Source of the DNA: an uncultured Acetatifactor sp.
Lineage (GTDB): Bacteria; Bacillota; Clostridia; Lachnospirales; Lachnospiraceae
Direction of reading: 5' to 3'
Assembly: GCA_910584865.1 (NCBI GenBank)
Contig: CAJUCE010000056.1
Location: 1 to 19,455 of the forward strand
DNA length: 19,455 nucleotides
The position numbers and the translations under genes are program-made. The number at the start of each line of letters is the position of its first letter. Positions within the stretch are counted from its first letter, which is position 1. Shown here in pieces: positions 18,713 through 19,455 of this stretch. Below the pieces are notes generated by a model. It had not been told where the DNA came from, made no database searches, and worked only from the letters and a program-made list of their open reading frames with translations.

Positions 18713-19455
18713 ACGACGAAACGGAGAAAAAGGCTTTGAAAAGGATAGTGATAACTTTTGTAGAATGTATATGCTTTTTCTTGGGGTGGGCAATATTGTC
18801 AGCGGTGTTGCCATTATCCAATTCAGATAATCCTGCTTTGTGGAGATTATGGGCAGAAATCACACCGTTGTTGTCAATTATAGCTTTTACATTCATTTTT
18901 TGGATAATTGAAAAGAAAATTATAAAATTACATCTTTTTAATAATCCGGTAAAAGGAGTTTTGCTGGGAACTATAACGGGAATTTTGTGGTTAGGACTTC
19001 CCATAATTGTTATGAAGTTGATGAAAGTTATAGAATTTAATGGAAAGAACGATATTCCTTTATTTTTTGTATGGATATTGGCGGCCTTTCTGAATGTTAT
19101 CATGCAGGAGCTGCTTGTAAGGGGCTGGCTTTATCAAGTGTTGAAACAAAAATATAATATTGCCATTTCCACCATAGTAACCACTGCATTGTTTACTTTG
19201 TTGCATGGAGGAGCATTTGAAGCGGGTCTGGTTCCAGTGGTGAATGTTCTCACAATGAGTCTGCTCATGACGGTTATCCTGGAATATAGCGGTTCTCTTA
19301 TAGCGCCAACTATCATGCACTTTATGTGGAATGGAATAGGTGCGTTAGTATTAGGCGGGGTATCGCTGGCGGATGATTATCCGCATTTGCTGAATATGAT
19401 CTTCTCAGGAAGTAAGCTTTTATCTGGCGGAGAATGTAAAATAGAAGGAAGTATT
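18709..19455 (+). CDS. CPBP intramembrane metalloprotease, 3'-incomplete
   Basis: An integral membrane protein of the CPBP/Rce1-like (ABI) family; the frame is open to the window end. The start is taken as the TTG at 18709, which overlaps the previous stop (TTGA) and gives a product beginning MNDETEKKALKRIVITFVECICFF; no independent ribosome binding site is clear. Family motifs are MQELLVRGWLYQVL (residues 132-145, motif 1 EExxxR), LFTLLHGGAF (161-170, H166) and IMHFMWNG (202-209, H204 and N208). The first glutamate of motif 1 is Gln133 here, which in characterised relatives is the catalytic position, so proteolytic activity is open to question. Four or more hydrophobic helices precede motif 1. 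Such proteins often give bacteriocin immunity or process peptides near LytTR systems; this role is inference. Confidence 0.82.
   Translation, partial: MNDETEKKALKRIVITFVECICFFLGWAILSAVLPLSNSDNPALWRLWAEITPLLSIIAFTFIFWIIEKKIIKLHLFNNPVKGVLLGTITGILWLGLPIIVMKLMKVIEFNGKNDIPLFFVWILAAFLNVIMQELLVRGWLYQVLKQKYNIAISTIVTTALFTLLHGGAFEAGLVPVVNVLTMSLLMTVILEYSGSLIAPTIMHFMWNGIGALVLGGVSLADDYPHLLNMIFSGSKLLSGGECKIEGSI

Noticed and set aside
1..19455. tRNA or rRNA genes, or tRNA-linked attachment sites
   Set aside because: No cloverleaf-like or rRNA-like segment was noticed on either strand.

Overview
The window looks like part of an integrated conjugative or plasmid-like element, plus accessory genes, from a gut Firmicute, most likely a Lachnospiraceae/Clostridia relative. 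Evidence is the GGAGG-type ribosome binding sites, the family resemblances (RecD-like helicase, orphan N6 methylase, CHC2-zinc-finger primase, ParM/ParR pair, XRE switches, AgrC/LytTR two-component pair) and alternation of GC-rich backbone with AT-rich cargo. Species cannot be fixed from the sequence alone.

Layout. 1-5.6 kb: GC-rich plus-strand backbone operon with a 5'-truncated RecD-like helicase, a hypothetical, an orphan N6 methylase-like protein, a hypothetical, a frameshifted Ala/Gln/Pro-rich protein with four 36-bp tandem repeats, and a zinc-finger/Toprim-like primase, closed by a strong terminator. 5.6-7.9 kb: an AT-rich cargo cassette with divergent padR and MATE efflux genes around an operator-bearing intergenic region. 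7.9-8.3 kb: a perfect terminator hairpin followed by what looks like the truncated 5' end of a group II intron. 8.3-9.7 kb: GC-rich backbone resumes with parM (broken by a stop codon) and a ParR-like gene. 9.7-10.5 kb: an XRE repressor divergent from a 118-residue gene with palindromic repeats between them. 10.6-12.3 kb: ECF sigma factor plus membrane-anchored partner. 12.4-13.1 kb: a second XRE regulator divergent from a small frameshifted gene. 13.3-15.2 kb: a second sigma/partner pair. 15.3-19.5 kb: LytTR response regulator, sensor kinase (split by a stop codon) and a putative target operon ending in a CPBP membrane protease that runs off the window.

Most striking signals. (1) parM holds two 18-nt in-frame insertions relative to my memory of the family. 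Each is centred on a 19-bp palindrome of form AAGGAACY-NNN-RGTTCCTT; the arms covary, the loops differ, and one copy supplies the stop codon that splits the gene. This resembles a very small palindromic insertion element, or a bypassed hairpin. (2) A 20-bp motif (18/20 identical) lies at the same distance from a -10-like box upstream of both the response-regulator gene and the downstream operon, predicting an autoregulated two-component regulon. (3) Several genes are interrupted (two by in-frame stops, two by frameshifts, plus a coding-like repeat beyond the methylase stop), meaning element decay, sequence error or, less likely, recoding.
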